From: Bacteroidales bacterium
Lineage (GTDB): Bacteria > Bacteroidota > Bacteroidia > Bacteroidales > VadinHA17
Direction: 5' to 3'
Assembly: GCA_017882245.1 (NCBI GenBank)
Contig: JADGPV010000123.1
Location: 1 to 9,075, forward strand
DNA: 9,075 nt
In this document: in pieces, positions 1-7,996 of the stretch
How the letters are laid out: the number at the start of each line of letters is the position of its first letter
Numbering within the stretch: the first letter of the stretch is position 1
The notes under the pieces: model-generated
Databases searched by the model: none
The model's input: the letters and a program-made list of their open reading frames with translations, nothing else
What the model was told of the DNA's origin: nothing
Made by a program: the position numbers and the translations under genes

Positions 1-1
1 C

Positions 2-919
2 CTGGCAAAATGCTTCCTGTCGGCAGCATACGCCACCACAGGGCGTCCTGAAGTTGCACAGAGCCTCATTGATGTCAGGAACCTTAAGCCTGATAATGAC
101 TATTCATCATATTATTATGGCAGCACTCTCAGGGATCAGTCGATCATCCTTTATACTCTCACTGCCATCGGTAATACCACCGAAGCTCTGGAGCTGCTGA
201 AAGAGATTGCAGCAGAACTGAGTCAGGACCAGTGGTACAGTACCCAGACAACGGCGTGGGGCCTCTTTTCATATATGAATTTCAGCAAGGCAGTGAAGGC
301 TGACAACAGCAAACCGGTAAAGGTGACATTCGATTTCAATGGCAAGACAGAGAAGCTGTCGTCAGAAGAGGGTGCGATAATGCGTAACCTGACACCGGCA
401 GCATCAAATAAACTGGTCATTGATAATGATAGTGAAGGACCATTGTTTGTGACATTCACGGAACAGGGCGTGCCTCTGACCACAGACAGGACGGTGACAG
501 AGAATAATCTTACCATGAAAGTCGATTATATGGATATGTCGCAGAATACCGTTGTTATTTCCTCTCTGCCACAAGGCAGCGGGTTTATGATGCTTGTGAC
601 AATTACTAATACGACATTCCGTAAGATAAGTAACCTGGCACTGACCCAGATGGTGCCTTCGGGATGGGAGATACAGAACACCCGCCTCTTTGAGGCGAAC
701 CTGCAGCTAAAGGAGAGCGGATATGACTACCGCGACTACCGCGACGATCGTGTTTATACATATTTCAGCCTCGGTCCGGGTGAGGTAAAGAAGTTTTACA
801 TAATCCTCACAGCTTCATACAGAGGTACGTATTGGATGCCTGCCGTTGTATGTGAAGCAATGTACGACGGAGATGTCACCGCACGTCGTCCCGGCCGTGA
901 GGTGATAGTCAGTGAATAG
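2..919 (+). CDS. Bacterial alpha-2-macroglobulin family protein, C-terminal part (5' end outside window)
   Basis: Only the last 305 residues are present; the frame is open from base 2 and ends with TAG at 917-919. Family members are large periplasmic or lipoprotein protease traps (E. coli YfhM is the model). Visible residues 1-100 are helical and carry the WYSTQTTAW pattern typical of the end of the thioester (TED) domain. Residues about 102-165 are beta-rich and fit the following CUB-like segment. Residues about 170-305 match the terminal bMG10 domain, with DYRDYRDDRVYTYF at 242-255 and EAMYDGDV near 285. The thioester site, bait region and signal peptide would lie upstream, so trap activity cannot be judged here. 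The ATG at 275 is internal and not a start. pbpC follows after 27 nt on the same strand, the pairing known for this family, which supports the call. DYRDYR is encoded by two identical 9-nt units at 725-742. Confidence 0.93.
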   Translation: MAKCFLSAAYATTGRPEVAQSLIDVRNLKPDNDYSSYYYGSTLRDQSIILYTLTAIGNTTEALELLKEIAAELSQDQWYSTQTTAWGLFSYMNFSKAVKADNSKPVKVTFDFNGKTEKLSSEEGAIMRNLTPAASNKLVIDNDSEGPLFVTFTEQGVPLTTDRTVTENNLTMKVDYMDMSQNTVVISSLPQGSGFMMLVTITNTTFRKISNLALTQMVPSGWEIQNTRLFEANLQLKESGYDYRDYRDDRVYTYFSLGPGEVKKFYIILTASYRGTYWMPAVVCEAMYDGDVTARRPGREVIVSE

Positions 920-951
920 CCAATAGGCAGTAGGCAGTAGGCAATAGTGAG
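917..951 (+). repeat. Five TAG-initial heptads bridging the A2M stop and the pbpC start
   Basis: Five consecutive 7-nt units all begin with TAG: TAGCCAA at 917, TAGGCAG at 924 and 931, TAGGCAA at 938, and TAGTGAG at 945. The first unit contains the stop codon of the alpha-2-macroglobulin gene and the last contains the GTG start of pbpC (947-949). Because the period is 7, the TAG triplets fall in all three reading frames. Short heptameric intergenic repeats are known from several bacterial groups. Whether this one is functional or simply slippage-derived cannot be told from one genome. Confidence 0.8.
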
Positions 952-3286
952 AATCGTCCTGAAAATACTGCTTGGAGTTGGGGTAGTATTGATAATATGT
1001 GTGCTCCTGGCGCCGGTGCCTTCATTCGATAAACCGCTATCTACGGTTGTTGAGGCTGCCGACGGCTCACTTCTCGGAGCCCGTGCGGCAGGTGACGGAC
1101 AGTGGCGCTTCCCGACACCTGACAGCCTGCCTGAAAAATATGTCACCTGTCTGATAAACTATGAGGACAGATGGTTCTGGTGGCACCCCGGAGTTAACCC
1201 GGTAGCAGTAATCAAGGCCCTTGCCGACAACATCAGAGCTGGCGAAACCGTTCGCGGCGGCAGCACAATTACCATGCAGGTAGCGCGACTGGCACGCGGA
1301 AATCCTGAAAGGACATACTCAGAAAAGATCATTGAGATGCTTTCGGCGCTCAAGCTTGAATTGTTTCGTTCCAAAAGAAAAATACTCCTGCTCTATGCCG
1401 CCAACGCTCCATTCGGGGGTAACACTGTCGGTCTTGAGGCAGCGGCCTGGCGATATACCGGACGCAACAGTAACGATCTGACCTGGGCTGAGGCAGCCAC
1501 GCTGGCTGTGCTTCCCAATGCCCCGTCACTTATTTATCCCGGGCGGCATTCGGAACGGTTGCAGGAGAAGAGAGACGGCTTGCTGTTATTACTGGCAAAG
1601 AGGAAAATAATTGACAGCCTGACATGTTCCCTTGCTATAAGTGAACCTCTCCCGGATGTTGCACTGCCTATGCCTTCTCTTGCTCCTCATCTAACCAGTC
1701 GTATATGGATTGACGATCCGGGCAAGAGAGTAAAAACCACCATTGACCCTATGCTGCAGAAAGAAGTCTCAGTGCTGGTAAACAGTCACCAGGCAGCGCT
1801 GGAGGGTAATCTCATCTACAATGCTGCCGCCCTGATAGTGGAGGTTTCCAGCGGTATTGTGCTTGCCTATGCCGGCAACAGCACCCTTCCTGATACGGCG
1901 GGCATCTATGGGCGCGATGTCGACATGATCCCCTCGCCGCGAAGCACTGGCAGTATCATGAAGCCATTCCTGTATGCAGGGTTGCTTACAGCCGGAGAGA
2001 TGCTACCCAATGCTCTCATTCCGGACATCCCGACACGCTTCCCGGGTTTCCGTCCTGAGAACTCCGACTTTTCCTACAGCGGTGCTGTCCCTGCCGGTGA
2101 CGCCCTGGCGCGGTCGCTTAATATACCGGCAGTGCGTATGCTGCAGATGATGAATGAAGAACGTTTCCTGAACCTGCTGCACAGGGTGGGGTTCACCACT
2201 TTTGATAAACCCGCATCACATTACGGCCTCTCGCTTATCCTCGGAGGAGGAGAGGCAAGTCTCTGGGAGCTGGCCGGAGCATATGCCTCAATGGCGCGCG
2301 TGCTGAATAACATTAACACCGGTAAAGAGTATCATGCTGAAGACTGGCACGAGCCACGACTTGTTAATATTGAAGAACAAAAGCTTACTTCTGATCCTTC
2401 TCCGCCTCTGACAGCTCCAGCAATATGGCTTACATATGAAGCTCTGCAACGCGTCAACAGACCGGAGACAGAGACAGGATGGCGGTATTTCGGCAACGCC
2501 CCTGACATAGCATGGAAGACTGGCACAAGCTTTGGCTTCCGCGATGCATGGGCCATAGGTACCACTCCGGCACACGTGGTTGCCATCTGGGCCGGCAACG
2601 CCGACGGTGAGGGGAGACCGGGCCTTTCAGGTATATCATCGGCAGCGCCGCTGCTCTTTGATATATTCAGGCTGTTAGAGCCTGGCGGATGGTTTGCACG
2701 TCCCGAAGAGGGCATGACACTCACCGAAATATGTGCCGCCAGCGGATTCAGGGCAGGGCCCGACTGCAATGAAAAACGCGAAGAATGGATCCCGTCAGCC
2801 GGACTGAAAAGCGAGGCCTGTCCTTACCATACCGTAATAAATCTTGATACAACCGGGAAATACAGGGTCAATATTTCCTGCACCCAACCCGGGGAGATGA
2901 TTCGTAGTTCATGGTTCGTCCTGCCCCCTGCAATGGAGTATTATTACCGGATGCGCAATCCCGCCTACCGAACCCTTCCTCCGTTCCGTCAGGGCTGCAC
3001 TGATGACAGGCAGGTGCCTGCAATGGAATTCCTGTACCCTCCCCGTGACGCAAAGATCTTCATCCCGAGAAGCCTGCAGGGGCAGCTTATGTCAATGCTA
3101 CCGGAGATAGCCCACCGGCGACGAAATGCTGTGATATACTGGCATCTTGATAACAGGTATATCGGAATGACAAAGCATATGCACCAGATGGAGCTGCAGG
3201 TAAATAAAGGAGAGCATATCATCACTGCAACTGACGATGAAGGCATGACTATCTCCCGTAAGTTTATCTGTGTTGGGTCATTATAA
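947..3286 (+). CDS. pbpC: Penicillin-binding protein 1C (bifunctional peptidoglycan glycosyltransferase/transpeptidase)
   Basis: This 779-residue class A penicillin-binding protein polymerises lipid II into glycan strands and cross-links the peptides outside the inner membrane. An N-terminal membrane anchor spans about residues 3-22. The glycosyltransferase domain (about 40-215) has EDRWFWWHPGVNP with catalytic Glu73, GGSTITMQ at 104-111 and KRKILLLY at 143-150. The transpeptidase domain (about 260-575) has SIMK (nucleophile Ser336, Lys339), SLN at 390-392 and KTG at 524-526. A C-terminal BiPBP_C-type beta domain occupies about 690-777. Length and domain order match E. coli PbpC (about 770 residues). 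The GTG start is forced: an in-frame TAG lies at 938 and no ATG is available before the anchor. No clear ribosome binding site is seen; the heptad repeat occupies that position. The alpha-2-macroglobulin gene just upstream suggests a periplasmic defence and repair pair. All catalytic motifs are intact. Confidence 0.97.
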   Translation: MRIVLKILLGVGVVLIICVLLAPVPSFDKPLSTVVEAADGSLLGARAAGDGQWRFPTPDSLPEKYVTCLINYEDRWFWWHPGVNPVAVIKALADNIRAGETVRGGSTITMQVARLARGNPERTYSEKIIEMLSALKLELFRSKRKILLLYAANAPFGGNTVGLEAAAWRYTGRNSNDLTWAEAATLAVLPNAPSLIYPGRHSERLQEKRDGLLLLLAKRKIIDSLTCSLAISEPLPDVALPMPSLAPHLTSRIWIDDPGKRVKTTIDPMLQKEVSVLVNSHQAALEGNLIYNAAALIVEVSSGIVLAYAGNSTLPDTAGIYGRDVDMIPSPRSTGSIMKPFLYAGLLTAGEMLPNALIPDIPTRFPGFRPENSDFSYSGAVPAGDALARSLNIPAVRMLQMMNEERFLNLLHRVGFTTFDKPASHYGLSLILGGGEASLWELAGAYASMARVLNNINTGKEYHAEDWHEPRLVNIEEQKLTSDPSPPLTAPAIWLTYEALQRVNRPETETGWRYFGNAPDIAWKTGTSFGFRDAWAIGTTPAHVVAIWAGNADGEGRPGLSGISSAAPLLFDIFRLLEPGGWFARPEEGMTLTEICAASGFRAGPDCNEKREEWIPSAGLKSEACPYHTVINLDTTGKYRVNISCTQPGEMIRSSWFVLPPAMEYYYRMRNPAYRTLPPFRQGCTDDRQVPAMEFLYPPRDAKIFIPRSLQGQLMSMLPEIAHRRRNAVIYWHLDNRYIGMTKHMHQMELQVNKGEHIITATDDEGMTISRKFICVGSL

Positions 3287-3307
3287 CCGGGATATCTGAA
3301 AAAAATA

Positions 3308-3315
3308 TATTTTTG
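3308..3315 (+). promoter_or_regulatory. Candidate Bacteroidota-type -7 box upstream of the PAS kinase
   Basis: TATTTTTG matches the TAnnTTTG consensus exactly within the 60-nt gap between pbpC and the kinase, and would start transcription near 3320, about 27 nt before the GTG. A well-spaced -33 TTTG is not seen (the nearest TTG, at 3273-3275, is too far away). The surroundings are AT-rich, so a chance match is possible. Confidence 0.5.
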
Positions 3316-3346
3316 CAGCTGCATTACAATCTAACTTTAGGGAAAA

Positions 3347-4870
3347 GTGACGAGTCTCCTGTCGGGGCGTTTTTTTCAGCGTATAATTGCAGGCAATTCC
3401 TTCAATAAGTATAAGGAGGTGTTTGACCAGGCAGGCTATGCTATTATGCTCATCGATAACACTACAAACAGGTTTATCAAGACGAACAGGGCCGCTGCCG
3501 AGTTGTTTGGCTACAGCCAGGATGAGCTGCAGAAAATGACCCCTCTTGACCTGTCGACTGAGCCTGAGGAGGCCGCACACGTTTTAGGATCAAAGACCAT
3601 TGAACAGGCGGTCAGGCCGGCACGGCGCAAGGACGGCAAGATAATTACCGTAAAGGTTCAGACTCGTTTCCTCGACAGGTATCATATCAGCCTGATAAAT
3701 GATGTTACTGAGGAATACCGTATACGCAGGGCGCTGGAAATGAATGAGGAACGCCTCAGGGAGGCGCAGCGCATAGGACACTTCGGATGGTGGGAGTACC
3801 GTCCGGAGACAGACAGGTATATCGGATCGGAAGAGATAGCAAGGATATATATGGATGAACCTTCAACTCTGTCTCTCTCTTACCAGGAAAATATTTCCTA
3901 TACGCATCCTGAAGACAGATCTTTTCTAATCTCCTCGATGGAAGATGCCATCGAGCATAAAAAAGAGTCCTATTCTATGCACTACAGGATCATCACTCCT
4001 GCAGGCAAGGTCAAGGCTATCGCCGTCAACTCAAATGCAAAGTATGATGAGAACGGCAGGTTGTTATACCGATACGGCACATGCCAGGACATAACAGAGA
4101 CACAGAAGATCATGGATGACCTGATCACGGCACGCCGGCAGGCGGAAGAGTCCGACAGACTCAAAACAACATTCCTCGCTAACTTCAGTCATGAGATACG
4201 GACACCGCTTAATGCCATGATGGGTTTCGTCAATATCCTCACCTCCATGAAAACGACTAAAGAGGAGAAGACGGAGATGGTTAAGCTTATAGAGATCAAC
4301 TCACAGAGGTTGCTGAGGCTCATCAATGACATGATCGACATGTCGCGCATTGAGAGCAACAATATGGAGATAAAATATACGAACGTTGAGATCAACGGTT
4401 TCGTTACCTCAATGGCTTCTTCCATAGTCTACGAGCAGGAGGTGGCAGGTAAAAAGAGCCTGGTGATGACACCGGTTATTGACAAGACAAAACATAATGT
4501 ATTCCAGTATATTGATGAGCTTCGGCTGAGTCAGATCTTCAGTAACCTGATTAGCAATGCCATCAAGTTCACAGAGGAGGGCGAGATAAAATATGGTTAC
4601 AGGATCGCCCGCAATGAGAACAGGTATGCAGTCACTTATTTTGTAAGCGATACAGGGCAGGGTATTTCGTCCGACAGGCTGGGAGACATCTTCAAGCCGT
4701 TTGTTCAATACTGGAACGAGGATGTGCCGAAGGTTCAGGGGGCTGGCCTGGGACTGGCGATATGCAAACGGCTGGCAGAGCTGATGAAAGGCCGCATCTG
4801 GGTTGAGTCGATACCGGGTAAAGGATCATCCTTCCTCTTCTCATTCAACACCCCTATGATGATCGAGTAG
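3347..4870 (+). CDS. Soluble two-PAS sensor histidine kinase, orphan in this window
   Basis: The protein has 507 residues and no membrane segment or signal peptide, so it should sense an intracellular signal. Domains in order: a first PAS (about 22-125, with FGYSQDEL at 54-61); a second PAS_3-like domain with PAC motif (about 140-255, ending YGTCQDITE); a short coiled linker (255-275); HisKA with phosphoacceptor His282 in FSHEIRTPLNAMMGF; and HATPase_c with N box NLISNAIKF (Asn404), G1 box DTGQG at 435-439, F box FKPF at 449-452 and G2 box GAGLGLAI at 465-472. All catalytic boxes look intact. The protein ends just after the ATPase domain, so there is no fused receiver. The GTG start is the first possible one after an in-frame TAG at 3338; the next Met (residue 34) would cut into the first PAS domain. 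No response regulator adjoins it. The regulator after the tRNA belongs to a different kinase class. Ligand and partner are unknown. Confidence 0.95.
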   Translation: MTSLLSGRFFQRIIAGNSFNKYKEVFDQAGYAIMLIDNTTNRFIKTNRAAAELFGYSQDELQKMTPLDLSTEPEEAAHVLGSKTIEQAVRPARRKDGKIITVKVQTRFLDRYHISLINDVTEEYRIRRALEMNEERLREAQRIGHFGWWEYRPETDRYIGSEEIARIYMDEPSTLSLSYQENISYTHPEDRSFLISSMEDAIEHKKESYSMHYRIITPAGKVKAIAVNSNAKYDENGRLLYRYGTCQDITETQKIMDDLITARRQAEESDRLKTTFLANFSHEIRTPLNAMMGFVNILTSMKTTKEEKTEMVKLIEINSQRLLRLINDMIDMSRIESNNMEIKYTNVEINGFVTSMASSIVYEQEVAGKKSLVMTPVIDKTKHNVFQYIDELRLSQIFSNLISNAIKFTEEGEIKYGYRIARNENRYAVTYFVSDTGQGISSDRLGDIFKPFVQYWNEDVPKVQGAGLGLAICKRLAELMKGRIWVESIPGKGSSFLFSFNTPMMIE

Positions 4871-4891
4871 TCATCAATTTTTAAATTTTCC

Positions 4892-4899
4892 TATCTTTG
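4892..4899 (+). promoter_or_regulatory. Bacteroidota-type -7 box of the tRNA-Val gene
   Basis: TATCTTTG is an exact TAnnTTTG match ending 8 nt before the mature tRNA 5' end, which places the transcription start only a few bases before the tRNA. No convincing -33 TTTG is seen at the expected spacing; an AT-rich stretch (4874-4890) lies upstream. It may also drive the sensor gene that begins 14 nt after the tRNA. Confidence 0.7.
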
Positions 4900-4907
4900 C
4901 TCCCAAC

Positions 4908-4982
4908 GGGACGTTAGTTCAGTTGGTTCAGAATGCTTGCTTGACAGGCAAGAGGTCACTGGTTCGATTCCAGTACGCCCCA
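4908..4982 (+). tRNA. tRNA-Val, anticodon GAC
   Basis: The cloverleaf folds as follows. Acceptor 5' strand is 4908-4914, and D stem GTTC/GAAT has a 10-nt loop. Anticodon stem CTTGC/GCAAG has loop TTGACAG, giving anticodon GAC, which reads the Val codon GUC. The variable loop has 5 nt, T stem ACTGG/CCAGT has loop TTCGATT, acceptor 3' strand is 4975-4981 and discriminator A is 4982. CCA is not encoded. The acceptor stem has one defect: A4911 faces C4978 (position 4-69), while the other six pairs are Watson-Crick. The rest of the molecule is standard, so it is probably functional, but the mismatch deserves checking. Confidence 0.95.
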
Positions 4983-4996
4983 CAGCGCCCGCCATA

Positions 4997-7996
4997 ATGA
5001 AGGAGCAGGAGGGAAATATCACAGGCAAAGCGCGTATTGCGTTACTTATGCTTGTGCTGTTGACCATGAGCCTCTCCTCCCGTGCCCAGACCTTTCCTTT
5101 CAGGGAATATACCACTGACGACGGACTGCCGCAGATTGAAAATGTGGGTGCAATACAGGACAGCCGCGGATATATATGGATATCCACACGCAACGGCCTG
5201 GCAAAGTTTGATGGTCATACATTCACATCATTTTTCAGCAGGGATGGACTGCCGTCAAATATTGTAACCAGAATCTTTGAAGACGAAGCAGGCATCATAT
5301 GGGCAGACACACCAAACGGGCTGGCAAGATTCAACGGAAAAACGTTTTATGGATACCCCTTACCTGATTCATTAATGATCAAACAGGTGGGCCTGGCTTT
5401 CACAACCGGCAAGCCCGGCACTTTTTTTCTGAGGGGAAGTAAAAAAGACTACCCCAGAGTGATCCTGTTTGAAAATGGCTTATACTATGATTACACAGAA
5501 ATGTACCCTGTGTTTCAGGAAAAGAAATTTTCCCCCCTTTGTTTTGACAAAAGAGATTTTTCGCTTTATCTCATAAGCATTGATTCTTCGGTATACAGGC
5601 TTAAAGACACATCTGTTACACTCATTGATGCGGGTCCGGTTACAAGAAATAAAATAAGAGACTCCATTCAACTCATTAATGGCACCCGCAGAACACTATG
5701 GAATGAAGCCCAGAACATGAACAGCAGCAGTGGCTTGCCGGTCTTGGGCACTCCAGAACTGATGTGTGACCCAGTTCTTCCCCCGGACACAATTATGAAA
5801 ACACTGTTTCCCGGAACAATCCCTGTTAAATGGGACAAGGGCACTGTTAACTTCAATATGGTTGATCATGACGGTACCCTCTGGCTGCTGACTGAATCAA
5901 AAATTAAAAGGCTTGTGTCGGACGCTTTTATCGAGTTTGATAAAGAATGCGGCCTCCCGTTGAACCCATGGGCAATAGCGGCCGATCCGGACGGCGGCCT
6001 GTGGATCGGATCAATAAATGGTGAGCTTAAGTATTTCAAGGGAGAACACTTCACCAAAAAGAGCAGTTTCAAAGGTGTTTTTAAAAGAGACCCCGTTTTC
6101 TTCAGGGGCAGCGCAACACTTTCAAATGGTGAAGTATGGATCTCAACGAACGAGGGAGTACTTATCTGGAATGGAAAAAAATTCAGAAAATTTAAACCTG
6201 TCCCTGAAGGAGAACAGGTATGTACCATTTATGAAGATCCGGTTGACAAATCAATATCGATAGGTACCGATACGGGATTATACCATATCAGAGGAGAAAA
6301 GACGGATTTCTACCCTGAGATGTCGTCTTCAGGCCTTGGGGTCGTTGAAGGGATCGCAAGGGACGATAAAGGCATCTACTGGCTTGCCGGTCATTACGGT
6401 ATTGTTCGTTTTGACGGAAAGAGCTTCACTCCGTTCAGGTCCGCTTCCGATCCGGCAGAGATGGTATGGGGCCTCATCAAGGATTATACAGGTAATTTAT
6501 GGAGCGTGGGATCGGACGGAGTATTTATCTGCGATCCGGATAACCCGGTTTTCAAAGACGCACTTCCTGAGGAGATGAACCGCCCCGCAAACGTCATCCG
6601 CGATCTTGGCGACCACCGCCTTCTTGTAGGCCGCATGCTTGATCTTTGCATTATTGACCTTGAAAAATATTATGCCGGAAAATCCGATTATTTTACAATT
6701 CTGGGACGCAGCCGGGGCTATAACGGCAACGACTGCCAGGACAACGGAATCGTCAAAGACGCCAAAGGAAACTGGTGGTTGCTTACAACTGACAAGCTGA
6801 TCTGTTTCTATCCTGACAGGATAAAGAAGAATAACAAACCTCCCGTGACACATATAACTTCAGTTGAAATACCCGACAAAACCACCAGCTGGATTACTGT
6901 TCTTGACACTTCCCTGTTTTATACCAGGGGCAACAGCCTGTCGGTTAGCGGCCGCAATAATGACTTAAGGATAAACTATACCGGTATCACAACCAGGTAT
7001 CCGGAAGAAATCACGTATCAGTACCGGCTGTCCGGCCTGCATGAAGAATGGTCGCCGCGTACTGCTGAACAGTCAGTCCTACTTGACGACCTCCCTCCGG
7101 GAAATTACACATTTGAGCTGAACGCATTTAACTCTGACGGAATACGAACCTCTGAGCCCGAGACCCTGATCATTCATGTCATTCCGACTTTCTTCCAGAA
7201 GCCTGGCATACAGATAGCTGCCGCCTTAATGGCCATAGCCCTGATTGTTTTTCTTTCATTCCAGATCCGCCGGCGTATTCATGAAAGAAGACTGGCAACA
7301 GCCAGGCAACAGGCCGAGAGCTACAAAATGCAATTAAGCGCTGTCATCAGCCAGCTGGATCCGCATTTTACTTTTAATGCTGTTTCTTCAGTCGGCTCCC
7401 TGATAATGAAAGGCGAAAAGGAAAAGGCTTATGCCTACCTCCTTAAACTTTCCGGCCTTCTCCGGTCAGTATTGACAGACAGCTCCCGGCTGCTTAAGCC
7501 CATCAGTGAGGAGGTGGAATTCGTCATACGCTTCCTCGATCTTCAGAAACTTCGTTACGGCGACAGGTTTGACTATAGCATTAAAGTTGCTGAAGATGTT
7601 GATCTGAATACCCTGGTTCCAAAGATGATACTTCAATCTATTGTTGATAATGCCGTTAAGCATGGTATCGAAAATAAGAAAGGCAAAGGAATGATAGAAA
7701 TAGAGGTGAATAAAGTGAAAAATGGCCATGAATTTGTTATCCGTGATAATGGCATAGGCCGTAAGGCAGCCTCTGAATTAATTACGGATGGAGCCGGTCT
7801 CGGGCTCAAAAACATTATCAGCGGCATGGAAATGATAAACAGGGCCAACAGTGAGAAGGCAACACTGACATTTAATGACCTGTATGATAACGGTAAGCCA
7901 TCAGGGACTGAGGTACATGGATTCCTTCCGTCGAATTATACCTTTGATATCGCCGTAAATATAAAACAACACCGCATCAAACATAACCGTCTATGA
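4997..7996 (+). CDS. Periplasmic beta-propeller/Y_Y_Y sensor with LytS-type histidine kinase
   Basis: This 999-residue inner-membrane sensor kinase starts with a signal peptide (hydrophobic 13-26, likely cleavage after SSRA, residue 30). A periplasmic propeller (about 31-610) follows, built of Reg_prop-like repeats, clearest at 48-73, 89-114, 284-309, 323-349, 370-396, 406-432, 449-475, 488-512 and 582-606. Next come a Y_Y_Y domain (about 655-728, with YQYRLSG and LPPGNYTF), one membrane helix (736-757), a short coiled linker, and a His_kinase domain with DPHFTFN (phosphoacceptor His790). The ATPase part has N box IVDNAVKHG (Asn885), RDNGIG at 916-921 and GAGLGLKNI at 932-940. An upstream in-frame ATG at 4937 lies inside the tRNA, so the ATG at 4997, just before the signal peptide, is preferred. 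No Shine-Dalgarno precedes it; AAGGAG occurs just inside the coding sequence. The stop overlaps the next start as ATGA, implying translational coupling with the regulator. The ligand is unknown; propeller sensors of this type in the phylum often monitor glycans, but nothing here shows that. Confidence 0.95.
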   Translation: MKEQEGNITGKARIALLMLVLLTMSLSSRAQTFPFREYTTDDGLPQIENVGAIQDSRGYIWISTRNGLAKFDGHTFTSFFSRDGLPSNIVTRIFEDEAGIIWADTPNGLARFNGKTFYGYPLPDSLMIKQVGLAFTTGKPGTFFLRGSKKDYPRVILFENGLYYDYTEMYPVFQEKKFSPLCFDKRDFSLYLISIDSSVYRLKDTSVTLIDAGPVTRNKIRDSIQLINGTRRTLWNEAQNMNSSSGLPVLGTPELMCDPVLPPDTIMKTLFPGTIPVKWDKGTVNFNMVDHDGTLWLLTESKIKRLVSDAFIEFDKECGLPLNPWAIAADPDGGLWIGSINGELKYFKGEHFTKKSSFKGVFKRDPVFFRGSATLSNGEVWISTNEGVLIWNGKKFRKFKPVPEGEQVCTIYEDPVDKSISIGTDTGLYHIRGEKTDFYPEMSSSGLGVVEGIARDDKGIYWLAGHYGIVRFDGKSFTPFRSASDPAEMVWGLIKDYTGNLWSVGSDGVFICDPDNPVFKDALPEEMNRPANVIRDLGDHRLLVGRMLDLCIIDLEKYYAGKSDYFTILGRSRGYNGNDCQDNGIVKDAKGNWWLLTTDKLICFYPDRIKKNNKPPVTHITSVEIPDKTTSWITVLDTSLFYTRGNSLSVSGRNNDLRINYTGITTRYPEEITYQYRLSGLHEEWSPRTAEQSVLLDDLPPGNYTFELNAFNSDGIRTSEPETLIIHVIPTFFQKPGIQIAAALMAIALIVFLSFQIRRRIHERRLATARQQAESYKMQLSAVISQLDPHFTFNAVSSVGSLIMKGEKEKAYAYLLKLSGLLRSVLTDSSRLLKPISEEVEFVIRFLDLQKLRYGDRFDYSIKVAEDVDLNTLVPKMILQSIVDNAVKHGIENKKGKGMIEIEVNKVKNGHEFVIRDNGIGRKAASELITDGAGLGLKNIISGMEMINRANSEKATLTFNDLYDNGKPSGTEVHGFLPSNYTFDIAVNIKQHRIKHNRL

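Noticed and set aside
2332..2769. 145-codon minus-strand ORF inside pbpC, and the other antisense ORFs across the window
   Set aside because: All lie opposite genes with intact conserved motifs; their translations show no recognisable domain.
4908..4982. tRNA gene as an integration (att) site for an island carrying the two-component pair
   Set aside because: No integrase is present and no second copy of the tRNA 3' end is seen downstream in the window; the genes that follow look like ordinary chromosomal signalling genes.
4937..4996. In-frame ATG extending the sensor kinase 20 residues upstream
   Set aside because: It lies in the anticodon arm of the tRNA, and the added residues are just translated tRNA 3' half and spacer. 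The ATG at 4997 gives a proper signal peptide.
4997..7996. Propeller repeats considered as a DNA repeat array or CRISPR-like structure
   Set aside because: The periodicity exists only at protein level (IW.GT..GLxxFDG-like blades); the nucleotide repeats are not identical and there are no spacers.
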